DNA from: CAJMGO01 sp900557305
GTDB taxonomy: Bacteria; Bacillota_I; Bacilli_A; RF39; UBA660
NCBI GenBank assembly: GCA_905212975.1
Contig: CAJMGO010000022.1
Span: 1 to 10,081 of the forward strand
Direction of reading: 5' to 3'
DNA: 10,081 nucleotides
The notes beneath the pieces were generated by a model that did not search any database, was not told where the DNA came from, and saw nothing but the letters and a program-made list of their open reading frames with translations. The position numbers and the translations under genes were made by a program. Numbering within the stretch: the stretch's first letter is position 1; each line of letters starts with the position of its first letter. Positions 1 to 5,297 of the stretch are shown piece after piece.

Positions 1-6
1 TGCATA

Positions 7-24
7 AAATAACATTTGTTATTT
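7..24. promoter_or_regulatory. Operator-like 18-bp palindrome, copy 1
   Basis: AAATAACA-TT-TGTTATTT is a perfect inverted repeat with 8-bp arms. It lies immediately downstream of the -10 box of the leftward promoter, where a bound dimeric repressor would block initiation. An identical copy lies at 62-79. The repressor is not in the window. Confidence 0.6.
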
Positions 25-27
25 ATT

Positions 28-55
28 AGTATACACTATATTTTCAATTTGTCAA
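28..55 (-). promoter_or_regulatory. Consensus promoter facing out of the left edge
   Basis: On the minus strand a perfect -35 TTGACA (50-55) is followed after 16 bp by TATACT (28-33), five of six matches to the -10 consensus. It would drive a gene lying left of the window. Identical palindromes sit just upstream of the -35 and over the expected transcription start, so the promoter is probably tightly repressed. The regulated gene is not visible; a regulator or recombination gene of the neighbouring element is a guess. Confidence 0.65.
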
Positions 56-61
56 CGCAAA

Positions 62-79
62 AAATAACATTTGTTATTT
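62..79. promoter_or_regulatory. Operator-like 18-bp palindrome, copy 2
   Basis: Identical to the palindrome at 7-24 and spaced 55 bp from it, just upstream of the -35 box. Two identical sites bracketing one promoter is a typical repressor arrangement, as with Xre/cI-like or TetR-like regulators. A 13-nt match (AACATTTGTTATT) recurs at 423-435, overlapping a looser inverted repeat at 428-445, and may be a third, weaker site. Confidence 0.6.
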
Positions 80-106
80 AATTTCGTAACTTTTATACCA
101 AAAAAC

Positions 107-126
107 TTATCTAAAACTTATCTAAG
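107..126. repeat. TATCTAA arm-site pair beside secA tail copy 1
   Basis: Two TTATCTAA units 11 bp apart. The pair ends exactly 80 bp before the shared tail core begins at 206. The pairs at 3090-3109 and 5197-5216 have the same distance to their cores at 3189 and 5296. Such paired short repeats at a fixed distance from a core resemble arm-type binding sites of a tyrosine integrase. The function is inferred. Confidence 0.6.
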
Positions 127-167
127 CGCCTTTTTTGAAGTAAAATTATCTAAAAATTGTAAGTAAT

Positions 168-206
168 AAAAAACTTGCAAGTCCTTTATTTATAAGGCTT
201 TGCAAG
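168..206 (-). terminator. Rho-independent terminator of the secA remnant
   Basis: On the minus strand CTTGCAA (206-200) pairs with TTGCAAG (180-174), with extra inner CCTT/AAGG pairing, followed by six T. It lies directly after the stop codon of the decayed secA fragment, in the place of the unrelated-looking terminator after today's secA, so it may be an original secA terminator carried away with the displaced tail. Confidence 0.65.
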
Positions 207-207
207 C

Positions 208-399
208 TTATTTACCACAACATTGTTTATATTTGCGTCCTGAGCCACATAAACATAATTCATTTCCACCTATATTTTCTACTTTTCTTGTTGTTTTTAC
301 TTTATCTTTACTATCATTTGTTCCTGTTATTTTAGTAACTTCGTTTCTTTCTAGGTTTCGTTTAATTTCTGCTTTTAATAATTATTATTTATATGTTAC
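208..399 (-). pseudogene. Decayed secA 3'-end fragment (linker plus SEC-C tail)
   Basis: The minus strand encodes 57 codons colinear with the last ~59 of SecA: it begins LLKAEIKRNLERNE, against LLKAEIRQNIERKQ in the intact protein, has a lysine-rich linker, and ends CLCGSGRKYKQCCGK then TAA. Upstream the match continues as VTYK, then two TAA stops where SecA has VTFY, so it cannot be read from further up and has no start. All four zinc-ligand cysteines remain, although the usual DPCPCGSG reads ELCLCGSG. The DNA from 206 to 250 is identical (45 nt) to that at 3189-3233. I infer that this is the 3' end of secA displaced when an element integrated and supplied a replacement tail; a tail carried in from another strain is the alternative. 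Confidence 0.8.
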
Positions 400-427
400 A
401 TAATATTCGTTTCTGATGTATAAACAT

Positions 428-445
428 TTGTTATTAGGATAACAA
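428..445. promoter_or_regulatory. Possible third operator (inverted repeat)
   Basis: TTGTTAT-TAGG-ATAACAA has 7-bp arms, and its left part shares the 13-nt sequence AACATTTGTTATT (423-435) with the two perfect palindromes near the left edge. It lies between the 139-residue gene and the secA remnant, with no U-tract on either side, so a terminator is unlikely. Binding by the same repressor is a weak inference. Confidence 0.35.
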
Positions 446-475
446 TACTGTTTATTCTTCAAATTTTATACTATT

Positions 476-895
476 TTATATAACATATTCAGATTTTAAA
501 CTCATACTCTTAACTTTGTTTTTTTCTTTTTTTACAATTTTATTATCTTCTAATTTTAATCCTAGTACGTCAAGAGCATTTTCATTTTTTGAAGCACGTA
601 TAACATCAATTGGTATTTTATACATATAATTTATTTCCATTTGTTCTCTATTGAAATTTGGTTTTAATATACAATACCAATTTCCATTTTCATCATAAGA
701 TTTAAAATATATTAACTTTGAATAATCTAATGGATAAACCATATTTACTTTACTATTCATTTCTTCTAAATTACGATCTATTTTACTATCAAATACTTCT
801 ATTTTGCTTAATGATAATATCTTACTTCCTGTTGCATCATAATTATATATTAATGCTAGTGTTGCTGAATCCTGTATAAATATTCTTGAACTCAT
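476..895 (-). CDS. Hypothetical protein, 139 residues
   Basis: I do not recognise this protein. It is soluble-looking, with no signal peptide or membrane segment. The first ~100 residues alternate hydrophobic and polar positions with several aromatic stretches (YYNYD-like, LIYFKSY, NWYCILKP), suggesting mostly beta structure. The C-terminus is lysine-rich and charged. The start at 895 is supported by a very strong GGAGGAGG site 6-7 bases upstream. It begins 42 bp after the small SEC-C ORF (937-999), so both could share a transcript starting in the arm region around 1080. It is the only cargo in the module between tail copies 937 and 208, and unlike the other modules it is not preceded by the left-arm repeat. 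Stop is TAA. Confidence 0.75.
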   Translation of the reverse strand: MSSRIFIQDSATLALIYNYDATGSKILSLSKIEVFDSKIDRNLEEMNSKVNMVYPLDYSKLIYFKSYDENGNWYCILKPNFNREQMEINYMYKIPIDVIRASKNENALDVLGLKLEDNKIVKKEKNKVKSMSLKSEYVI

Positions 896-936
896 TTTAT
901 CTCCTCCTCCAATAATTTTTAACTTTATAAAATGAT

Positions 937-999
937 TTATTTACCACAACAATGTTTGTATTTCTTACCACTTCCACATGGATTTTTATTATGTACCAT
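937..999 (-). CDS. Tiny free-standing SEC-C zinc-tail ORF / secA tail copy 2
   Basis: Twenty codons starting ATG read MVHNKN then PCGSGKKYKHCCGK and TAA, which is essentially only the SEC-C motif found at the end of SecA. A TAG stop lies three codons before the ATG, so it is not part of a longer frame. The ribosome site is weak. In structure it is another copy of the secA-tail core: its stop codon lies exactly 152 bp from a TATCTAA pair at 1089-1110, as at 3191/3343. It may be an attachment-site relic that happens to be open rather than a translated gene. As a peptide it could bind zinc, but one of the usual four cysteines (CxC...CC) is missing because only PCGSG, not CPCGSG, is present. Confidence 0.45.
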   Translation of the reverse strand: MVHNKNPCGSGKKYKHCCGK

Positions 1000-1002
1000 T
1001 TT

Positions 1003-1017
1003 GCTCTACTTTAGAGC
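1003..1017. repeat. Small inverted repeat beside the mini SEC-C ORF
   Basis: GCTCTA-CTT-TAGAGC is a perfect 6-bp inverted repeat with a 3-nt loop, just upstream of the ATG of the 20-codon SEC-C ORF on the minus strand. There is no U-tract. It could be a protein site or a small RNA hairpin hiding the start; nothing further can be said. Confidence 0.35.
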
Positions 1018-1036
1018 ATTTTATCCTTTAATTTTG

Positions 1037-1070
1037 CACTTTAATGCACTCTGCTACACTTGGTTACACT
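1037..1070. repeat. 10-bp phased CACT array, module right arm
   Basis: CACT occurs at 1037, 1047, 1057 and 1067, exactly one DNA turn apart. It sits between the SEC-C core (937) and the TATCTAA pair (1089). The equivalent arm at 3271-3324 has the same motif in the same 10-bp register. Helically phased short repeats next to integrase arm sites resemble excisionase or accessory-protein sites; this assignment is inference. Confidence 0.5.
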
Positions 1071-1088
1071 CGGCTTTTATATCAGAAA

Positions 1089-1110
1089 GTATCTAAAAAC
1101 GTATCTAAAA
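1089..1110. repeat. TATCTAA arm-site pair, right arm of the distal module
   Basis: GTATCTAAAAACGTATCTAA plus two A is a 22-nt sequence identical to 3343-3364. In both places it begins exactly 152 bp from the TAA of the neighbouring SEC-C core (937 and 3191). It ends 15 bp from the stop codon of the phosphotransferase gene, so the cargo abuts the arm directly. On the minus strand TGATATAAA (about 1077-1085) next to it resembles an extended -10 box that could serve the SEC-C ORF and the 139-residue gene. Confidence 0.6.
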
Positions 1111-1125
1111 AATAACAAATTTTAA

Positions 1126-2112
1126 TTAACTACAATTTTTTAATAATTCAGTTTTTATGGAATCATAATACACAACATGATCTATAGTTCCTTTAACTTC
1201 ATTGATTCCTAATTGTTGTTCTTCCTCTGAATCTGTTTCTAACATTAATGCTCTTTTGATGTTATATTCTAACCATTCTAATCTACCATTATTAGCATAA
1301 TATAACACTTTCCAATTTATATCCCTACTTAATTTTGAATTTTCAAAATAACTGTCCATAAAAGTCTTAAATAATTCAAAATTAATATTACATGACTCAT
1401 AACCTGACCAACATAGTGCTAATGTAAATAATTCTAAATATGGATTAGAATAGCCTAAACATTCTAAGTCAATAATCTTAAATTCATCATTTATCCATAA
1501 CACATTTTTACTATCCAGATCATTATGACAAATAGCAATATAATTGGGTAATTGATTAACTACTTCATTGCCTTTTTGCATACTTTCATTTAATAAATCT
1601 ATTTTATCAAATAGTAAATCATATATTGGTGATTCTTTTTCTTTTGCTAGATTAACATAATAATTCCAATCTATATTTTTTGTATCTTCAACCCATGTAT
1701 CTTCTTTCAAAGTAATATTATGTATTTCAGCTAATTGTTTTCCTATTCTCTCACAATTAATATTTTTAATTTCATTATCTTTTAATGTTTTTCCATCATA
1801 CCAATCATATACATAGAAGTATTGACCATCTTGCAATTGCATTTTTTTATCATTAAATTTTATAGAATAAATAGCATCTATATTATTTTCTTTAAATAAT
1901 TCTTCATAACCATCTGCTTTTTCAAAATTACCTAACGCTGTTGGTCTTTTCATTATATTAGGATTTAATAATTTTACAATATATTTTGATTTATCAGTTA
2001 CCAATTTATACATTTTATGTGTTAAACCACCACTAACTCTTGATGGCTCTTCTGTTAAATTTCCTAATTTTAGATTAGATACTAATTTTTCAAAAAACTT
2101 ATTAATATCCAT
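1126..2112 (-). CDS. APH/choline-kinase-family phosphotransferase
   Basis: A 328-residue cytoplasmic kinase of the aminoglycoside phosphotransferase fold. The N-lobe has a glycine loop SGGLTHKMYKL (27-37) and the ATP-binding lysine K47 in IVKLL. The hinge region is YVYDWYDG. The catalytic loop is CHNDLDSKN (H196, D198, N203), the Brenner motif. The metal-binding motif is IIDLE (D215, E217). Length is normal for the family and no lesion is seen. The family phosphorylates hydroxyls of small molecules (aminoglycosides, choline, thiamine, homoserine, sugars); the substrate cannot be told from sequence, and resistance should not be assumed. The ATG is set by AGGAGGTGATAGC just upstream, and an extended -10 TGATATAAT at 2132-2140 gives it a promoter. 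The gene follows a broken gene by 32 bp in the same module. Confidence 0.85.
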   Translation of the reverse strand: MDINKFFEKLVSNLKLGNLTEEPSRVSGGLTHKMYKLVTDKSKYIVKLLNPNIMKRPTALGNFEKADGYEELFKENNIDAIYSIKFNDKKMQLQDGQYFYVYDWYDGKTLKDNEIKNINCERIGKQLAEIHNITLKEDTWVEDTKNIDWNYYVNLAKEKESPIYDLLFDKIDLLNESMQKGNEVVNQLPNYIAICHNDLDSKNVLWINDEFKIIDLECLGYSNPYLELFTLALCWSGYESCNINFELFKTFMDSYFENSKLSRDINWKVLYYANNGRLEWLEYNIKRALMLETDSEEEQQLGINEVKGTIDHVVYYDSIKTELLKNCS

Positions 2113-2131
2113 GCTATCACCTCCTGTATAA

Positions 2132-2140
2132 ATTATATCA
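2132..2140 (-). promoter_or_regulatory. Extended -10 promoter of the phosphotransferase gene
   Basis: TG-A-TATAAT on the minus strand, 20-30 bp before the start codon. The surrounding ~45 bp resemble those before the start of the 137-codon ORF at 5015: both read ACGATAA, then TATGATATAAT, then the ribosome site. The same element thus precedes three cargo starts. No good -35 is seen, as is common with extended -10 promoters. Confidence 0.5.
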
Positions 2141-2144
2141 TATT

Positions 2145-2906
2145 TTATCGTAAACTATCTTTTATATTTTTTTCCAATTCAAGTAATAACTCTTCGATAT
2201 TGTTAATTAATTGATTAATATTTATTTTTTTTTATATTTAAAACAAAATACATGTCATAATCTCCATCAATATGATTTAAGATATCAGGATTACTTTCTT
2301 TTACTCTTTTATAACTATCACCATATCCGTGTTTATAAATGTTTATTATATTTCTATATAAATCCAATTTTCTTTTTATAGATGAATTTGTTTCTATCTT
2401 TTCCGTACCTTCTATAATATTTATTCCATAAAATAGGCTTATATAATTATCATTGAGATTGTATTTATTTATAATATACTTTGATACTTTGACAACTCTC
2501 GTTCAAAAAATAAATACATTTGCATTAAACAATCAAAAAATAAGTTATAACGAATTTTTTTATATATGTATAATTTTTCAGTACTTTCATAAAACAAATC
2601 TACGATTTTTTTATTATCTTTTTTTATTTCATCTAATTCAACTTGACTAGAAACTTCCGACCATTCAACAATATTATTGTCTATCATTTCAGACATTTGA
2701 GTTAATATTGGAGAAAAAGTAAGCTCAATTATTTTTTCATATTGTTCTCTATCCTTTTCATCAACTTTTTTTGATAATCAAATAGGAATTGATTTCTTTA
2801 TGATGTTGTCTGCAGAATAATTCTTTTCTATAGATTCATATTCCTTTAATATAAATTTAATCATTCTTAAAATTTTATTTTTACACACAATAAAATCCTT
2901 ATCCAT
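2145..2906 (-). pseudogene. Broken cargo gene, ancestral product ~250 residues
   Basis: A single gene can be rebuilt from ATG (2904-2906) to TAA (2145-2147) if three lesions are undone. Codon 43 is TGA (2778-2780) in a context (SIPI-LSKK) that suits a former TGG Trp. An exact 8-bp tandem duplication (ATACTTTG, 2476-2491) shifts the frame after ELSKY. One extra base in a nine-T run (2225-2233) shifts it back: the total of 9 extra bases leaves start and stop in the same frame. The repaired product is charged and helical, with YRNIINIYKHGYGDS near residue 190 and a final helix LINNIEELLLELEKNI. I do not recognise the family. An R...H pair suggests a HEPN-like RNase, but the spacing (seven residues between) is outside the usual range. 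It sits where cargo starts in its module, behind an extended -10 promoter. Confidence 0.75.
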
Positions 2907-2928
2907 AAAAACACCAACTTCTATATAA

Positions 2929-2937
2929 ATTATAACA
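2929..2937 (-). promoter_or_regulatory. Extended -10 promoter at the cargo end of repeat X
   Basis: TG-T-TATAAT on the minus strand, 23 bp before the start of the broken cargo gene. It matches in position the TGATATAAT at 5036-5044 in the homologous repeat next to secA. The promoter therefore belongs to the repeated arm, not the cargo. Confidence 0.5.
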
Positions 2938-2991
2938 TGGATTACTATCATTAATTTTGATTATTACTGCTTTTGAGTAATAAACTACAAT

Positions 2992-3011
2992 TTAGATACG
3001 TTTTAGATACG
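2992..3011. repeat. Inverted TATCTAA-type arm pair (TTAGATAC x2)
   Basis: TTAGATAC units 11 bp apart, the reverse complement of the GTATCTAA pairs. It lies 178 bp from the core at 3189; the degenerate counterpart at 5098-5117 lies 179 bp from the core at 5296. A second, oppositely oriented pair in one arm is usual for integrase attachment sites. Confidence 0.5.
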
Positions 3012-3089
3012 TTTTGTATTCAATTTGAAAATTATATTCCAATATGCATTTTACCCTTATTTTATAAGGATTCACAAAGGTTTTATAAC

Positions 3090-3109
3090 GCATCTAAAAT
3101 GTATCTAAG
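3090..3109. repeat. TATCTAA arm-site pair, repeat X
   Basis: GCATCTAAAATGTATCTAAG: two units 11 bp apart, ending 80 bp before the core at 3189, the same distance as in the other two left arms. Confidence 0.6.
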
Positions 3110-3151
3110 ACAATAGACACTCTAAAAATTAACCAAAATGTGGAATCATAG

Positions 3152-3183
3152 AAAAACCCGCAATCTCTTATTTTATGCGGGTT
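3152..3183 (-). terminator. Terminator in repeat X
   Basis: On the minus strand AACCCGCA (3183-3176) pairs with TGCGGGTT (3162-3155), 13-nt loop, followed by a T-run. It is the same hairpin as the secA terminator at 5259-5290, with one change in the loop. It would isolate the next module from transcription arriving from the phosphotransferase-side neighbours. Confidence 0.65.
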
Positions 3184-3190
3184 CGTGGGC

Positions 3191-3364
3191 TTATTTACCA
3201 CAACATTGTTTATATTTGCGTCCTGAGCCACATGGCCTTTTGTATTGGGGATTTTGGCAGCTTTTGGGAGCACTTGGCTCGTTAATTCGGGACTTGGTTA
3301 CACTTGGGAACACTCCATAGCACTCGGCAAACCTAGCAGAACGTATCTAAAAACGTATCTAAAA
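3191..3364 (-). repeat. SEC-C core with right arm of the queuosine module
   Basis: The core encodes RPCGSGRKYKQCCGK-stop on the minus strand. Its reading frame stays open upstream for about 38 further codons but these are unlike SecA and lack an ATG (a GTG is possible). The arm then carries a CACT motif at 3271, 3301, 3311 and 3321 plus GACT at 3291, all in one 10-bp register. It ends in the 22-nt TATCTAA pair (3343-3364) identical to 1089-1110. The stop of the queuosine gene lies 29 bp beyond. The layout matches the arm at 937-1110 to the base (152 bp from stop to pair), though the intervening sequence is largely different. This arm is visibly richer in G and C than the surroundings. Confidence 0.65.
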
Positions 3365-3393
3365 TTTACCATTGTTGAATTTTTTACAATTTT

Positions 3394-4323
3394 CTAATAA
3401 TGCTTTGTAAGTGTCCTGTGATATGGCTTTGTCATCTTTGATTTATCTTGACCTAATAGCCAAATGAAATCATTTATATCCATGCGAGAATATTTTCTAT
3501 CTAATGTTTCATAAATGTAATCAATTACTTTCAATGTATTTGCTCTAATTTCTACTTCTTCTTTAGACCCTTCTTCAATCTCAACTTTACTATCTACTAT
3601 ATCAGCAAGACTATCACTAAATCCTAGCATTCCATAAGATCTCATTACTTGAGGTATTTTATAATCTGCACATCCAATTAGATGAGAATAGTCAACATCA
3701 ATTTGTTCTTTCTTTTCTCTTACATGAAGTATATCAGAAGTTAATAACTGTGCTCTTTTATAAAATAATACTTCTTCTCCATCATATGTAGATACATCTT
3801 TGAAATAATCTAGATTACTAACTACAAATTCAAAAAGTTGACTATCGAAATTTAAATCTTTAATAAGTTCATAAAATGATTTTCCACTTCTTTTAAGTAA
3901 ATTATTCATTTCAACTAAATTACTATATCTATCTTCAAATAGTGGAATAGTTACATTACCTTTTAATAATTCTTTAAATTCATCAGGACTCATTTCAAAA
4001 TTATTATTTGATTTAAACCTGTTTAGTATTAAATACATTATTGCATAAGATCCATCCATTGTTCCAAAATCCGTTTGGATTTCCCATTTAGGATCTCCCC
4101 AAAAACAATAATCTCCTATTGCATGATATATAAATAAGAAATTAACTATACTTTCTACATCCATATCCATTAAACCATATGGATTTGAATCTAGCCAATA
4201 AGCAACCGATGAATTTCTAATTTGATCTATCATTTCATCAATCTCGCTATAATTAATTCTCACATTTTCAGAATTATCACAAACAAATTTATAGCTATAA
4301 TTTAATCTATCTATTAAATTCAT
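3394..4323 (-). CDS. Queuosine salvage protein (DUF2419 / QNG1-like)
   Basis: A 309-residue cytoplasmic protein of the Q_salvage (DUF2419) family, whose characterised members are queuosine 5'-phosphate N-glycosylases that release queuine for tRNA modification at the wobble base. Recognisable blocks in order: FWGDPKW (74-80), KRAQLLTSDILH (189-200), CADYKIPQVMR (218-228), GSKEEVEIRA (252-261), DFIWLLGQ (285-292) and the terminal KPYHRTLTKHY (299-309). Length is normal and the frame intact. AAGGAG lies 8 bases before the ATG, and the stop is TAG. It follows the 90-codon ORF by 40 bp, so both probably share the transcript from the promoter at 5036-5044. No queuine transporter or tRNA-guanine transglycosylase is in the window. 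Carriage in a repeat-bounded module suggests a horizontally acquired salvage trait. Confidence 0.85.
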   Translation of the reverse strand: MNLIDRLNYSYKFVCDNSENVRINYSEIDEMIDQIRNSSVAYWLDSNPYGLMDMDVESIVNFLFIYHAIGDYCFWGDPKWEIQTDFGTMDGSYAIMYLILNRFKSNNNFEMSPDEFKELLKGNVTIPLFEDRYSNLVEMNNLLKRSGKSFYELIKDLNFDSQLFEFVVSNLDYFKDVSTYDGEEVLFYKRAQLLTSDILHVREKKEQIDVDYSHLIGCADYKIPQVMRSYGMLGFSDSLADIVDSKVEIEEGSKEEVEIRANTLKVIDYIYETLDRKYSRMDINDFIWLLGQDKSKMTKPYHRTLTKHY

Positions 4324-4363
4324 AGTATCAACTCCTTAATACAGCATACATATATAATATTTT

Positions 4364-5015
4364 TTATCTTATTCTACTCTCTATGACTTCTTTTCTACTT
4401 TTTACCGTACTATTTTTTCCTTCTTTTACATTTTTTAAATCCTTTTGGAAATGATTACCCGATACAATGTTTAATTCATCAAATGGTGCAATTTCATTTC
4501 CATCAAAATAATTTGCTAATCTCAATGTTGATTTATGAATATTATTTATGTTATGATCAATACTTCTTAAGTCTAGACCTGTATCAACACTTAATTTTTC
4601 TTCAACTGAGGCATAATAAAAAAACTTGTCGTTCATATTTCACTCTTTTAATAAAATGTGTTTTATCATAACATACTTTAATATCAACGTATGGAAACGG
4701 ATGATTTGAAATGCTTTCATTCAAAAATCCTATCATTTCTTGAACTTTTTCTTGAGCGGCTAATTCAAATGGTATTTGAAAAATTTGATCCTCTTGAATT
4801 CCACTATCACCATTATTATATATTTTTATTATAGTAATTCTTATATTCTTCGCCTTAGTTAAACCACTATTTCTAACTCTTAAATACAAAAAACCATTAA
4901 TACTTCTTAAATTAAACGATAATTGTGGTTCCTTATCTTTTATCATTTTAAACTGGTTTATTATTACAATTAAAAGTGATATTCCTGATATAACCACAGC
5001 AATTATTTCTACCAT
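4364..5015 (-). pseudogene. Membrane-anchored protein, probably one gene split by a frameshift
   Basis: Two overlapping frames. The first (4602-5015, 137 codons) starts with a hydrophobic helix EIIAVVISGISLLIVII (3-19), then a beta-rich region with LRVRNSGLTKAKNIRITI, suggesting an immunoglobulin- or CARD-B-like fold outside or at the membrane. The second (4364-4636, 90 codons) is soluble, charged and ends in basic residues. They overlap by 35 bp, the second has only a weak ribosome site, and both cross a run of seven A (4618-4624; T on the coding strand). Removing one base there joins them smoothly as ...KYERQVFYYASVEEK... into about 216 residues. A frameshift, or slippage giving two products, is more likely than two genes. 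Sequencing error is possible. The ATG at 5015 follows AAGGAG and an extended -10 at 5036. Function unknown. Confidence 0.6.
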
Positions 5016-5035
5016 ATTAAACTCTCCTTGTAAAT

Positions 5036-5044
5036 ATTATATCA
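5036..5044 (-). promoter_or_regulatory. Extended -10 promoter of the queuosine module
   Basis: TG-A-TATAAT on the minus strand, 20-25 bp before the first cargo ATG at 5015. It sits at the same place in repeat Y as TGTTATAAT does in repeat X. With a terminator between it and secA, cargo would be transcribed independently of secA. Confidence 0.5.
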
Positions 5045-5196
5045 TAAATTATCGTTCTAATCTTTGATATTACTACTTATGAGTAATAAATTACAACTTA
5101 AATACTTTTTAGTTACGTTTTGTATCTAATTTGAAATCAAAGTTCAAATACACGTTTTTACCCTTATCTTATAAGGTTTTGCAAGGTTTTTGCAAT

Positions 5197-5216
5197 GTAT
5201 CTAAAACGTATCTAAG
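5197..5216. repeat. TATCTAA arm-site pair, repeat Y
   Basis: GTATCTAAAACGTATCTAAG: two units 11 bp apart ending 80 bp before the secA core at 5296. It is the best-preserved of the three left-arm pairs. Confidence 0.6.
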
Positions 5217-5258
5217 ACAATGAACAATCTAAAAATTACCAAAAATGTGGAAGCATAG

Positions 5259-5290
5259 AAAAACCCGCAATCCCTTATTTTATGCGGGTT
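5259..5290 (-). terminator. secA terminator
   Basis: On the minus strand AACCCGCA (5290-5283) pairs with TGCGGGTT (5269-5262) across a 13-nt loop and is followed by a T-run. It lies 7 bp past the secA stop codon and belongs to repeat Y, so secA's terminator appears to have been replaced with element DNA. Confidence 0.75.
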
Positions 5291-5297
5291 CGCGGGC

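Larger units (their letters stand above)
2921..3233 (-). repeat. Left-arm repeat X with secA tail core
   Basis: About 310 bp that align nearly gap-free, at roughly 80% identity by eye, with 5029-5340 beside secA. In minus-strand order: tail core with CGSGRKYKQCCGK-stop codons (3191 upward), terminator hairpin, TATCTAA pair 80 bp from the core (3090-3109), an oppositely oriented TTAGATAC pair (2992-3011), and an extended -10 TGTTATAAT (2929-2937). The core is preceded by non-secA sequence, so it is not a secA gene fragment but an attachment-site-like copy. A 45-nt stretch (3189-3233) is identical to 206-250. Interpretation as a recombination site is inference. Confidence 0.75.

Noticed and set aside
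200..403. Plus-strand 67-codon frame across the secA remnant
   Set aside because: It is antisense to the SEC-C codons; the similar plus-strand frame at 3138-3320 is the same shadow.
1126..2112. Aminoglycoside resistance gene
   Set aside because: The kinase fold is clear, but the family has many metabolic members and nothing points to a drug substrate.
2300..2360. HEPN ribonuclease signature in the broken gene
   Set aside because: The R and H in YRNIINIYKHG are separated by seven residues, more than the usual four to six; the similarity is too weak to name.
2778..2780. TGA read as tryptophan (genetic code 4)
   Set aside because: The residue position would suit Trp, but all other Trp codons in the intact genes are TGG, whereas code-4 organisms use mostly TGA. 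The same gene has two frameshifts, so a nonsense mutation is simpler.
3191..3340. Open minus-strand frame of about 50 codons ending in a SEC-C motif as a gene
   Set aside because: No ATG or ribosome site, only a possible GTG; the upstream part resembles no protein and coincides with the phased CACT arm.
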